Below are positions 55,607 through 64,000 of a stretch of DNA of 64,000 bases, piece after piece. The stretch covers positions 101,051 through 165,050 of the forward strand of contig NZ_QURB01000002.1 of NCBI RefSeq assembly GCF_003402975.1, given 5' to 3'. The stretch is from Brumimicrobium aurantiacum (lineage in GTDB: Bacteria; Bacteroidota; Bacteroidia; Flavobacteriales_D; Crocinitomicaceae). The position numbers and the translations under genes were made by a program. Within the stretch, counting starts at the first letter, position 1; each line of letters starts with the position of its first letter. Below the pieces are notes generated by a model. That model ran no database searches. It saw only the letters and a list, made by a program, of their open reading frames with translations, and had not been told where the DNA came from.

Positions 55607-55947
55607 GATATAATCTTGTTTTTTGCGAAGATAATAGAAAAAAACAATCGAAATCTAATAGGATAGTTTGATGCGGATCTTTAGTAAGTTTTGTAAATAA
55701 CTATTTATTAATGCGTTTTCTTCGTTTGGTTACAGGATGTTTTCAACATTTATTATTCATCAAATAATTTTAAGGAGTTTGAAGTTTTTAACTTCTCTGT
55801 AATAATGATATATCGTTAGGTTTGCATATAATTTTATGAAACAAACGAAAGTTATTTTACTAGAATCTATAAGGAGTAGCGGGAGTTTTAAAGAAATCAA
55901 ATAAAAATTGTTAATAATTCAATAATATAAGGTTCAATAAAAAGCCT

Positions 55948-55955
55948 TAGTTTTG
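55948..55955 (+). promoter_or_regulatory. Candidate -7 box upstream of the T9SS lamin-tail gene
   Basis: TAGTTTTG matches TAnnTTTG, about 176 nt before the ATG at 56132. No clear -33 element was seen, so this is a weak call. Rest of the 55607-56131 gap: no gene. Confidence 0.4.
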
Positions 55956-55963
55956 TACCGAAA

Positions 55964-56018
55964 ATCATTCTATGTTCTCCTTGAGGCACAAATTTTCATG
56001 CTGAAACCATAGAATGAT
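55964..56018 (+). repeat. Leader inverted repeat in the 5' UTR of the scavenging locus
   Basis: ATCATTCTATG (55964-55974) is exactly complementary to CATAGAATGAT (56008-56018) across a 33-nt loop. It begins about eight bases after the -7 box, so it would lie at the 5' end of the transcript. Confidence 0.6.
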
Positions 56019-56131
56019 AAAACAAAAAAAACGATGAATAAGTAAGTTGTATCTATTAAGTAGTTTTATCAAGCTAGCAACCATTTTGTTTTTTTATAAA
56101 TTCGTATAATTTTCAATTAAATATAATAACT

Positions 56132-57154
56132 ATGAAAAAAGTTTTACTTTCTCTAGGACTTCTTTTGAGCGCAGCTGTTAGTGCTCAAGATTGTTCTGAA
56201 TTATTTATCTCTGAGTATGTTGAAGGTTGGTCAAACAACAAAGCAATTGAGATTTATAACCCTACAGATTCACCAATTGACTTGAGTGAATATGTTATTG
56301 TTCGTTATTCTAATGGTGCATCTTTTGCAGGTTCAGGAGCGGCTGTTCAATTATCAGGAACAATCCAACCGTATGATGTATATGTTGCAGTTTTAGACAA
56401 GCAAGATGAAAATGGAACAGGTCAAGAAGCACCGGTTTGGGATTCTCTTCAAGTGCGTGCTGATGGATTTTACTGTCCGGATTACAACATTTCAAAAGCG
56501 ATGTATTTCAATGGAAATGATGCTGTGACTTTAGAAAAAGGAACATTGGCAGATGTTGATAATTCAAGTACACAGCTTATTGACTTATTTGGTAAGATTG
56601 GTGAAGATCCAGAAACAATTTCTAACGGAATTGAATACAACGGGTGGACAACAGAATCTCCTTTCGTTGGAGTAGGAGTGGATATCACTTCAGACCATTC
56701 ATTAGTACGTAAAGCAAATGTTAAATCAGGTGTTACAACATTACCTTCGTTATTTGATGCAATGGCAGAATATGATACTTTACCTCCAGTTATTACTATG
56801 TTGGACGCCAATGGAGATACAGTTTTTGATGGTAATGGAAACCCAAGAATCGAAGGAAATTGGTCTACACTAGGTAATCATGATTGTGAGTGTAACGAAT
56901 TATCTGTAAAAGATGAAAATACATTCAAATTATCTATTTACCCAAATCCATCTGAAAACGGAACATTTACTTTTGCTTCAGAAAGCAATATCGTAAGTGT
57001 AGAAGTTTACACTGCAGTTGGTCAGAAAATATATACACAAAATAACAATGCTGGAATTGAGTCATTCTCTATAGGATCTCAATCAGGTGTTTATTTGGTG
57101 AATTTAAAAGCGTCCAATGGAGCTGTGACTTCAAGACGAGTAATTGTTAAATAA
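56132..57154 (+). CDS. Secreted lamin-tail domain protein with T9SS type A sorting domain
   Basis: 340 residues. Signal peptide MKKVLLSLGLLLSAAVSAQ. The mature N-terminal part (DCSELFISEYVEGWSNNKAI EIYNPTDSPIDLSEYVIVRY ... MYFNGNDAVTLEKG) is a lamin-tail (LTD) domain. The end (KLSIYPNPSENGTFTFASES ... GVYLVNLKASNG) is a type A sorting domain. LTD proteins are often near secreted nucleases and TonB receptors, as here. No catalytic residues seen, so it may be a binding or carrier protein. Confidence 0.85.
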   Translation: MKKVLLSLGLLLSAAVSAQDCSELFISEYVEGWSNNKAIEIYNPTDSPIDLSEYVIVRYSNGASFAGSGAAVQLSGTIQPYDVYVAVLDKQDENGTGQEAPVWDSLQVRADGFYCPDYNISKAMYFNGNDAVTLEKGTLADVDNSSTQLIDLFGKIGEDPETISNGIEYNGWTTESPFVGVGVDITSDHSLVRKANVKSGVTTLPSLFDAMAEYDTLPPVITMLDANGDTVFDGNGNPRIEGNWSTLGNHDCECNELSVKDENTFKLSIYPNPSENGTFTFASESNIVSVEVYTAVGQKIYTQNNNAGIESFSIGSQSGVYLVNLKASNGAVTSRRVIVK

Positions 57155-57167
57155 AAATCAATTTATT

Positions 57168-57190
57168 AGGGGAGTTTAAAGCTCCCCTTT
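57168..57190 (+). terminator. Hairpin after the T9SS lamin-tail gene
   Basis: AGGGGAG (57168-57174) pairs with CTCCCCT (57182-57188) followed by T-run. It sits between the lamin-tail gene and the TonB receptor, so it may attenuate rather than stop transcription. Confidence 0.75.
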
Positions 57191-57206
57191 TTCATTACAA
57201 TTTTTT

Positions 57207-57214
57207 TAGTTTTG
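57207..57214 (+). promoter_or_regulatory. -7-like box overlapping the receptor start codon
   Basis: TAGTTTTG matches TAnnTTTG and its last three bases are the TTG used as start of the receptor. If used, transcription would begin inside the gene, so it may be chance. Confidence 0.25.
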
Positions 57215-59938
57215 GTAAAAAGAATTTTTCTCTTAGCATTCCTAGTACCGTTTTTTGCACTTGCTCAAAAAGGAACTTTAAAAGGAAAGGTTATCGATCA
57301 CGCTACTAATGAACCTATAATTGGAGCGTACGTATTTATCTCAAAAGAATACCGATCAAAAGCACAATTGGATGGTACCTATACTATTAAGGACCTTCCT
57401 TATGGAAAGTACACTTTGAAAATCTCAATGTTTTCCTATGACACTTTAGTAACTACTGTAACCATTGACAAGCCAGTAGTTAGTGAAGATTTTTATATGG
57501 GAGACACACAAGAAATGGAAGAGGTTGAAGTAATTGGTCAGCTTGCTGTTGACCGTAAAACTCCTGTAGCGGTTAGTCGTATTTCGGCAAAGCAAATTAC
57601 AGAAGAGTTAGGTTCTCAAGAACTTCCAATGCTTCTTAATTCAACACCTGGAGTTCACGCTACCCAACAAGGTGGTGGTGATGGAGATGCCCGAATTAGT
57701 ATTCGTGGATTTAACCAACGTAATATCGGAGTGATGATAGATGGTGTTCCTGTGAATGACATGGAAAATGGGGCTGTTTACTGGAGTAACTGGTTTGGTC
57801 TAGATCAAATTACAAACCAAATTCAGGTACAACGTGGTTTGGGTGCTACAAAATTAGCCATGCCATCAGTTGGGGGGACAATGAATATCATTACACAACC
57901 AACAGGAGGTAAACAACAAATCAAAGTAAATCAAGAATATGGAACTGGAAACTTCCTAAGAACTTCTTTATCTTATAAATCAGGTAAATTGAAGAATGGT
58001 TGGGGAGTATTATTTTCAGGATCATATAAACAAGGTGATGGATGGGTTGACGGACTTTCTACAAGAGGAGCGTTTTACTATCTAAAAATTCAAAAACGTG
58101 TAGGAAAACACCTTATTTCATTAAGTGGATTTGGTGCGCCTCAAGAACATGCGCAAAGATCATATAATCAGAAAATTCAATATTGGGATGCTGATTATGC
58201 AAGAGATTTAGGAATTGAAGTAGATCCTAATTCACCTCAAATTAACTTTGGAATCCAGCACAACCAACATTTTGGTTACTATACTGATGAAAATGGAAAT
58301 CAAGTTGCAAGAGCTGAACGTAGAAACTATTATCATAAACCACAAATTACTTTGAAAGATTTTTGGAAAGTAAACGACAAACTTTCTATTTCTAACATGG
58401 TTTACATGTCTATCGGACGTGGTGGTGGAGAGCGTTTAAGAAACTCTAGTGGAATTATTTATGATGAAGAAGGTCATGTGGATTGGGACCGAATTACTGA
58501 AAGTAACCAAGAATATTCATTGTTTGGAAATACATACCCAACAGTTGATCCTACACATCATCCTACTTTATTAAAATCTTCTCAAGTAGTTACTTCTTCT
58601 GTAAATAATCACATGTGGGTAGGTGGTGTATCACAATTTGATTATGATTTAAACGAGTTTTGGAATATCTCAGGTGGTTTAGATTATAGATATTACCAAG
58701 GTGAACATTATACAGAGTTGAGAGATTTGCTGGGTGGAAACTACTGGATTAATTCACAAGATCAAAATGCAAGTACAACAATGAAAACTGTTGGTGATAA
58801 AGTGGGGTGGCAACCTTATCACAATCATCGTGATGCCCTTGTTCAATGGGGAGGAGCATTTGGTCAAGCTGAATATTCTAAAGGAAGATGGTCAACTTTT
58901 GTTAACTTGTCTACTGTTGTAAATGGGTACAAAGGAATTGATTATCACCAAAAAAGACAGATCCAATTAGAAGATACTATTCTTTATATTGGTGGACAAG
59001 ATGTTGTTAAATATGATGGTGAGTATTACCACCCAGATCATCCAGGTTTGGAATACAACCAAACTGAATGGAAAGTTTTAGGAGGATTTACAGCAAAAGC
59101 TGGAGCTAACTTTAACATTACTGAAAGAATGAATGTTTTTGTAAATGCAGGATATTTATCAAGAACTCCACAATTTAGTAATGTAATTAACAATGAAGAC
59201 AATCAATTCTTCGAAGAAATTGCTAATGAAAACATCATTGCTTTTGAAGCTGGATATGGATATAGATCTAAGCGTTTTAGTGGAAATGTGAATACATACT
59301 ATACAATGTGGAAGAATAAACCTTTCCCGTATGGAGTTTCAGTTCCAGACCCAAATGACCCAACAGAGTTTGTTAGAGCAAACGTAAACGGAATGGATGC
59401 ATTGCACATGGGAATCGAGTTTGATGGAGTGTATAAAATAACCAAGTCTATTGCACTAGAAGGTATGGTTTCTTTAGGAGACTGGACTTGGCAATCATCT
59501 GAAAAAATCAATGTTGTAGGTCAAGTTTTCGAATTTGATGCAACAGGTGTTCACGTAGGTGATGCAGCACAATCAACTTATGCAGGAGCTATTCGTTTCG
59601 AGCCAATTCCACGTTTATATTTTAAAGCTGGATATACTTATTTTGATCGTTATTACAGTGACTTTGATCCTTTCTCATTAGATGTATCTAGTGGAAATGG
59701 AGGAAAAGAGTCTTGGCAAATTCCTTCTTACGGTTTGTTGTCATTACATGCAGGATATAGATTTAAATTCCAAAAATCAAGTTTAGTGTTGAGAGGAAAT
59801 GTATTTAACGCATTGAACTCATTATACATTTCAGATGCTAGAAATAATCAAAACGGGAGTGGATTTGATGCTGCTTCAGCTGGAGTATTCTTCGGTCAAG
59901 GAGTTCGTCTAAACTTCTCATTAGGTTTTGAATTTTAA
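57212..59938 (+). CDS. TonB-dependent outer-membrane receptor with carboxypeptidase-regulatory-like domain
   Basis: Imports a substrate across the outer membrane. 908 residues. TTG start gives a good signal peptide (MVKRIFLLAFLVPFFALAQ); no ATG is available nearby. Residues ~20-100 are a CarboxypepD_reg-like domain (GTLKGKVIDHATNEPIIGAYVFI). The plug follows (about 118-230: PMLLNSTPGVHATQQGGGDGDARIS IRGFNQRNIGVMIDGVPVND), then a 22-strand type barrel ending NFSLGFEF. No SusD partner is next to it. Gene context suggests nucleotides, nucleosides or phosphate compounds as cargo. Confidence 0.9.
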   Translation: MVKRIFLLAFLVPFFALAQKGTLKGKVIDHATNEPIIGAYVFISKEYRSKAQLDGTYTIKDLPYGKYTLKISMFSYDTLVTTVTIDKPVVSEDFYMGDTQEMEEVEVIGQLAVDRKTPVAVSRISAKQITEELGSQELPMLLNSTPGVHATQQGGGDGDARISIRGFNQRNIGVMIDGVPVNDMENGAVYWSNWFGLDQITNQIQVQRGLGATKLAMPSVGGTMNIITQPTGGKQQIKVNQEYGTGNFLRTSLSYKSGKLKNGWGVLFSGSYKQGDGWVDGLSTRGAFYYLKIQKRVGKHLISLSGFGAPQEHAQRSYNQKIQYWDADYARDLGIEVDPNSPQINFGIQHNQHFGYYTDENGNQVARAERRNYYHKPQITLKDFWKVNDKLSISNMVYMSIGRGGGERLRNSSGIIYDEEGHVDWDRITESNQEYSLFGNTYPTVDPTHHPTLLKSSQVVTSSVNNHMWVGGVSQFDYDLNEFWNISGGLDYRYYQGEHYTELRDLLGGNYWINSQDQNASTTMKTVGDKVGWQPYHNHRDALVQWGGAFGQAEYSKGRWSTFVNLSTVVNGYKGIDYHQKRQIQLEDTILYIGGQDVVKYDGEYYHPDHPGLEYNQTEWKVLGGFTAKAGANFNITERMNVFVNAGYLSRTPQFSNVINNEDNQFFEEIANENIIAFEAGYGYRSKRFSGNVNTYYTMWKNKPFPYGVSVPDPNDPTEFVRANVNGMDALHMGIEFDGVYKITKSIALEGMVSLGDWTWQSSEKINVVGQVFEFDATGVHVGDAAQSTYAGAIRFEPIPRLYFKAGYTYFDRYYSDFDPFSLDVSSGNGGKESWQIPSYGLLSLHAGYRFKFQKSSLVLRGNVFNALNSLYISDARNNQNGSGFDAASAGVFFGQGVRLNFSLGFEF

Positions 59939-59957
59939 TAATAGAAATAAGAATAAA

Positions 59958-62246
59958 ATGAAAAATAAATTTTTGCTTTTCGGTGCATTATTTTCAATCT
60001 CTTCTTTGTTTGCACAAACAGATATTGATGATGCTAGAAATTTCCCGGTAGGGGCTACAGTAACAATTAATGGTGTTTCTTCTGATGGAGGAGAGCTAGG
60101 ACCAATTCGTTACATTCAAGATGAAACTGGTGGACTTCCAATTTATGGTGGTTCTTCAGTTGGTGGTGTAAATAGAGGTGACTCTGTTACAGTAACTGGA
60201 GTTGTAAAAGACTTTAGTGGGTTGTTAGAAATTGATCCAATTACTTCTTTAACAAACCATGGTCCAGCAACTCAAATTGATGCATGGAATATCAATATTG
60301 TTGATTTAGGAAATGCCTACGAAGGTCGTTTGGTTCAAATCGACGATGTGACTTTCTTGCAAGCTGGTGGAACATTTGCAAATAGTACGAACTATGACTT
60401 TACAGATGGTACGAACACAGGTACAATTCGTATCAATTCTGGAACAGGAATGGCTGGACAAACAATTCCAAGTGGTGCTCAAACAATCGTTGGTTTATTG
60501 AGTGAATACAATGGATTATTCCAATTACTTCCACGTGATATAAACGATGTTTATGGATATTCTGCTCCAGATAAAAAGATAGAAGTTGTTGTCGATGGAA
60601 CTCCTGTATTGGATGGAACAACAATTCAAATTGGAACGACTGCTAGTACATCATTAGAATTGAAAAACTTAGGTGTTAATGACCTAACAGTTTCAGGACT
60701 TACTTTTACAGGTAACGCTTCAGCTGACTATACAACTACTGTTTCTGCTGGTGCGATTGCTGGTGGAGGAAGTACTACAGGTGCAATTGATTTTTCTACA
60801 GCAGCTAATGGATCTAGAATTTCAACTTTAGAAATCGCTTCAAACGATCCTAATGTTCCGGTATTTACTTTGAATTTGTATGGAATTGGAGCTGACAACT
60901 TAGCAACAGAGCCAGCAAATGGTCCATCAAACTTAATGTTCTCAAATGTGGAAGCATATACAATGAATGTAGGTTTTGATGCCTCAACAGATGCAGAAGC
61001 TTATTTAGTGGTTTGGAAAGAAGGAAGTGCTCCAACAGGAACACCAACTGATGGAACAGCATATATGAGAGGTGATGTTGTAGGTGATGGTAAAGTTGCT
61101 TATGTAGGAACTTCGAATACATTCACACCAAGAGGAATTCGTGCTGAACTAGATTACTATTATACTGTGTATGCAATGAATGGTTTTGGAAACTATGTGA
61201 ATTACAACCAAGTTGATGTTATTGATGGAAACCAAATGTCTACTGGAAGTAACATTGGGAACTATTATGGAACTATTTCAACTGCAAGCACAACTTTGAC
61301 AGATGATTTAACAGCATTGATCAATAACCATGACTACAGTTCTTATTTCTTGTTCAAAACATTAATGATGGATGGATTTGAAGCACAAGATACAGTAAAT
61401 GGTGAAAGCTATGTAACATGTGTATATTCTGGTGAACGTAAAGTTTACAGTGGTTCATTCGATTGGACGGCAACAGGATACTCAAGAGAACACACGTATG
61501 CACACTCTTGGATGCCAACTTACCCAGCAAATGGTCAACCAGAAGAATTGGAGTATGCAGATTACCACAATCTTTATCCTACTAACTTAAATGATGCAAA
61601 TACACCAAGAAGTAACCTTCCTTTTGGAGAAATTGAAGGAACGCCAATCTTTGAATTCCTTGACGGAGCTAGAGGAACAAATGCTAATGGTGCAATGGTT
61701 TATGAACCAAGAGATGAGCAAAAAGGAAACTTGGCTAGATCAATTTTTTATATGACAACAGCTTACAATGGAGCTAATGGAACAGGAGACAACTGGGGTA
61801 TGCCTTCTAATCAAGATCAAGAAGTATTGAAAAACTGGCATTTTACTGACCTTCCTGATAGTTATGAAATTGCAAGACACGAGTTGATTTACAGTATTCA
61901 AAACAATAGAAACCCGTATATTGATAGCGTTGATTTTGCTTGTTATGTAGATTTCCATGATGTAACTTACATTACTGAAGGATGTGAATTAGGTTTGTCA
62001 ACTGACTTTGTAGAAAACAACTTATCAATTTTCCCAAATCCATCAAATGAAACTGTATATGTTCAACTTAACAGTGTACAGATTGATGTTGTTGAAGTAA
62101 TGGATATGACTGGAAGAAAAGTTGGTTCTTTCACAACGGAAAACCAATTTGTAAAAGTGGATGTTTCTACTTTAAATTCAGGTACGTATTTATTGAATAT
62201 TAATACAGAAAAAGGTAATTTAGTAGAAAGAATTATCGTTCAATAA
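59958..62246 (+). CDS. Secreted endonuclease I-like nuclease with T9SS type A domain
   Basis: About 762 residues from ATG 59958 (MKNKFLLFGALFSISSLFAQ, signal peptide); an upstream in-frame ATG would overlap the receptor. N-terminal ~200 residues are a DUF5689/OB-like domain (GVVKDFSGLLEIDPITSL). The middle holds an abundant Ig-like repeat (about 210-320). Residues ~430-680 resemble the endonuclease I (EndA/NucM) family: FSREHTYAHSWMPT-like segment YSREHTYAHSWMP, EYADYHNLYPTNLNDANTPRSNLPFG and EPRDEQKGNLARSIFYM. The end (LSIFPNPSNETVYVQL ... SGTYLLNINTEKG) is type A sorting. Probably digests extracellular DNA or RNA. Confidence 0.85.
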   Translation: MKNKFLLFGALFSISSLFAQTDIDDARNFPVGATVTINGVSSDGGELGPIRYIQDETGGLPIYGGSSVGGVNRGDSVTVTGVVKDFSGLLEIDPITSLTNHGPATQIDAWNINIVDLGNAYEGRLVQIDDVTFLQAGGTFANSTNYDFTDGTNTGTIRINSGTGMAGQTIPSGAQTIVGLLSEYNGLFQLLPRDINDVYGYSAPDKKIEVVVDGTPVLDGTTIQIGTTASTSLELKNLGVNDLTVSGLTFTGNASADYTTTVSAGAIAGGGSTTGAIDFSTAANGSRISTLEIASNDPNVPVFTLNLYGIGADNLATEPANGPSNLMFSNVEAYTMNVGFDASTDAEAYLVVWKEGSAPTGTPTDGTAYMRGDVVGDGKVAYVGTSNTFTPRGIRAELDYYYTVYAMNGFGNYVNYNQVDVIDGNQMSTGSNIGNYYGTISTASTTLTDDLTALINNHDYSSYFLFKTLMMDGFEAQDTVNGESYVTCVYSGERKVYSGSFDWTATGYSREHTYAHSWMPTYPANGQPEELEYADYHNLYPTNLNDANTPRSNLPFGEIEGTPIFEFLDGARGTNANGAMVYEPRDEQKGNLARSIFYMTTAYNGANGTGDNWGMPSNQDQEVLKNWHFTDLPDSYEIARHELIYSIQNNRNPYIDSVDFACYVDFHDVTYITEGCELGLSTDFVENNLSIFPNPSNETVYVQLNSVQIDVVEVMDMTGRKVGSFTTENQFVKVDVSTLNSGTYLLNINTEKGNLVERIIVQ

Positions 62247-62261
62247 TAGCTAACATTTAAT

Positions 62262-62972
62262 ATGAAAATTATTCAAATTTTATGGATAATAGCATTAGGA
62301 GCAGGTCTTTGGGCCTGCTCTTCTGCTTCTGTATTTGTCCAAACGGATAAGGTAGGAGTGAATACTTCAATTCATCCAGACGATACCTTGCAAACATTAA
62401 TCGCACCATATAAAAAGGCACTCGCCGCAGATATGGATCGCGTAATCGGATTTGCATCAGACGATTTGGTTCGTGCTCGACCAGAAGGTCCTTTAGGTAA
62501 CTTTGTGATCGATGAAACAGAAGATTACCTTAAACAAAACAATGTTCTTCCTGTAGATAATTTTATAACTTTAATGAATCACGGAAGTTTGAGATCTCCA
62601 ATTTCTTATGGTGATATAACTGTTGGCGATGTTTTTAAATTGATGCCTTTTGATAATACAATTGTGCTTGCAAAATTACCAATGACAGCATTTGATTCTA
62701 TTGTAAAATACCTTATAAATTCAGGAGGAGAACCAATAGGAGGATTCCAATTGACAAAGGAGGATGTGGCTTTTGACGAAGGAACAACTTTTAATGACAC
62801 ATTATACGTTGTAACGACTGATTACTTGGCCAATGGAGGAGATAATATGAATTTCTTTAAACAGCGTTATGAAGTCATCGATACAGGAATTTTATTGAGA
62901 AATATTTTACTTCAACAGGTTGAAAAAAAGAAAAACTTTCATCCCGTTTTAGATAATAGAATCATGTTGTAA
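62262..62972 (+). CDS. 5'-nucleotidase C-terminal domain lipoprotein (substrate-binding half)
   Basis: 236 residues. Lipoprotein signal with Cys19 (IALGAGLWACSSAS). The rest matches the UshA/5'-nucleotidase C-terminal domain: VIGFASDDLVRARPEGPLGNFVID, FITLMNHGSLRSPISYGDIT, KLMPFDNTIVLAKLPM and DYLANGGDNMNFF, the last being the base-stacking region. The catalytic N-terminal domain is the next gene, so the enzyme is split, and in reversed order compared with UshA. Confidence 0.88.
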   Translation: MKIIQILWIIALGAGLWACSSASVFVQTDKVGVNTSIHPDDTLQTLIAPYKKALAADMDRVIGFASDDLVRARPEGPLGNFVIDETEDYLKQNNVLPVDNFITLMNHGSLRSPISYGDITVGDVFKLMPFDNTIVLAKLPMTAFDSIVKYLINSGGEPIGGFQLTKEDVAFDEGTTFNDTLYVVTTDYLANGGDNMNFFKQRYEVIDTGILLRNILLQQVEKKKNFHPVLDNRIML

Positions 62973-62973
62973 T

Positions 62974-63882
62974 ATGGAAAGAAGAATATTTTTACAGAAA
63001 AGTGCAATTGTAGGAACAGGACTAGCGATTAGTCCAAGTTTATTGAGTTTTCCAAAGCATCCTGAACATTTGGAGAAAATAACAATACTACATACCAATG
63101 ATACGCATTCAAATATAGAGACCTTTCCTTCAACACATGCTAAATATCCTGACCAAGGAGGTGTAGCAAGAAGATATTCACTGTTGAAACAAATTAGAAA
63201 GGAAGAAAAAAATGTTTTACTTTTAGATGCAGGTGACATTTTTCAAGGAACACCTTATTTCAATAAATTTCATGGAGAATTAGAAATGAAATTGATGTCT
63301 CACATGGGATATGATTGTGCAACAATGGGAAATCATGATTTCGATGCAGGACTAGAAGGATTCCTAAACGCATACCAATACGGAGATTTTCCTTTTGTAT
63401 GTTCCAATTACAACTTTGACAATACCGTATTAAAGGACGTCATCAAAGAATACCAGATTTTCAAAAAAGGGCCCTTTAAAATCGGAGTATTTGGAGTAGG
63501 AGTGCAGTTGAATGGATTAGTGGCAAAAGCCAATTTTCAAGATACAACAGTTTCAGCACCAATTCCAGTAGCCAATGGAATTGCAAAGCATTTAAGATTT
63601 GAAGAAGAATGTGATTTAGTCATTTGTCTCTCACACTTAGGTTATGAAGCCAAACAGTTCAAAGACAATGATCAATTATTGGCCGCAGAAACAGAAAATA
63701 TCGACCTAATCATCGGTGGACACACCCACACCTTCCTTCCAAAACCAGAAGTTCACACCAATAAAATCGGTGAAAAAGTCTTAATCAACCAAGTTGGTTG
63801 GGCTGGATTAGCTTTGGGAAGAATAGACTTTTACCTTGGAGAAAAGAAAAGACATAAGAGGCATGAGTTGGTGATGGTTTAG
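62974..63882 (+). CDS. 5'-nucleotidase/calcineurin-like metallophosphoesterase (catalytic half)
   Basis: 302 residues, starting one base after the stop of the C-domain gene. The N-terminus MERRIFLQKSAIVGTGLAIS is a Tat-like signal (RR followed by a hydrophobic stretch). Metal motifs: ITILHTNDTHSNIE (Asp, His), LLDAGDIFQGTPYF, ATMGNHDFDAGLEGF (Asn-His), ICLSHLGYEAK and IIGGHTHTFLP. No C-terminal domain is present. Together with the previous gene it forms one periplasmic or surface 5'-nucleotidase. Confidence 0.9.
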   Translation: MERRIFLQKSAIVGTGLAISPSLLSFPKHPEHLEKITILHTNDTHSNIETFPSTHAKYPDQGGVARRYSLLKQIRKEEKNVLLLDAGDIFQGTPYFNKFHGELEMKLMSHMGYDCATMGNHDFDAGLEGFLNAYQYGDFPFVCSNYNFDNTVLKDVIKEYQIFKKGPFKIGVFGVGVQLNGLVAKANFQDTTVSAPIPVANGIAKHLRFEEECDLVICLSHLGYEAKQFKDNDQLLAAETENIDLIIGGHTHTFLPKPEVHTNKIGEKVLINQVGWAGLALGRIDFYLGEKKRHKRHELVMV

Positions 63883-64000
63883 GCGATGTGTGGGGGCGAT
63901 ATGCGTGTGTTTGTGTAGGGGCGATGTGTATGGGCGGTTTTTGTTTGGGGGGGGTTGGCAAAGTGCACCACCAACAAAACCACAAAAAAAAAAAACAAAA
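63883..64000. other. G/T-rich then A/C-rich end segment
   Basis: Three imperfect copies of GGCGATGTGT are followed by G-runs, then an A/C-rich tract ending in a poly-A-like run. No gene. May be a palindromic intergenic element, but sequence quality should be suspected. Confidence 0.3.

Overview
The window is low-GC DNA from a member of the phylum Bacteroidota, probably Flavobacteriales (a Crocinitomicaceae-like genome would fit). The evidence is several secreted proteins with type IX secretion (T9SS) C-terminal sorting domains of both type A and type B, -7 promoter boxes of the TAnnTTTG type, a glutamine synthetase of type III, a TonB-dependent receptor, and a GlsA/GlsB aminolipid pair. No rRNA, tRNA, CRISPR array or complete transposase was recognised.

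Layout. 1-18.3 kb is mostly housekeeping: 3'-truncated fmt behind a MATE exporter, a T9SS protein, an RluE-type pseudouridine synthase, a PaaG/3-hydroxyacyl-CoA dehydrogenase pair, an ECF sigma factor coupled to a membrane TPR protein, dps, rpe, an L,D-transpeptidase, a rhomboid / class IV aminotransferase / flavin reductase run, glnN, and a T9SS nuclease-like protein. 18.3-24.7 kb is a decayed accessory island: an RHS-core tip with an internal stop plus a lipoprotein, a broken second lipoprotein, an intact T9SS type B adhesin-like protein, an orphan metzincin metalloprotease tip plus a small secreted protein, and a YoeB-type toxin-antitoxin pair flanked by an 18-bp inverted repeat. 24.8-40.1 kb returns to core genes: lpdA, a ParE-type TA pair, an M61 peptidase, a bioF-like enzyme, an outer-membrane barrel, an AsmA-like protein, a phosphohexomutase, aroC, a dicarboxylate symporter and gyrB.

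40.4-45.65 kb is the most unusual segment. Five genes, all on the + strand, sit as separate cassettes. The first bases of each cassette are complementary to its last bases (8 to 12 perfect pairs in four cassettes, 8 of 11 in the fifth). Junctions alternate strictly between short structured palindromes and long directly repeated blocks. Two of the short palindromes share one bulged hairpin plan with different sequences. This looks like an integron-type cassette array, but the sites do not fit the canonical attC core and no integrase gene is in the window.

45.7-55.6 kb carries a double alpha/beta-hydrolase fusion, efp, glsA/glsB, an HU-like/SPOR membrane protein, a metallo-beta-lactamase-fold hydrolase, gltA and a DPP-IV-type peptidase. 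56.1-63.9 kb reads as one outward-facing nucleic-acid/phosphate scavenging locus: a T9SS lamin-tail protein, a TonB-dependent receptor, a T9SS endonuclease I-like protein, and a 5'-nucleotidase split into two genes. The last ~120 bases are compositionally strange.
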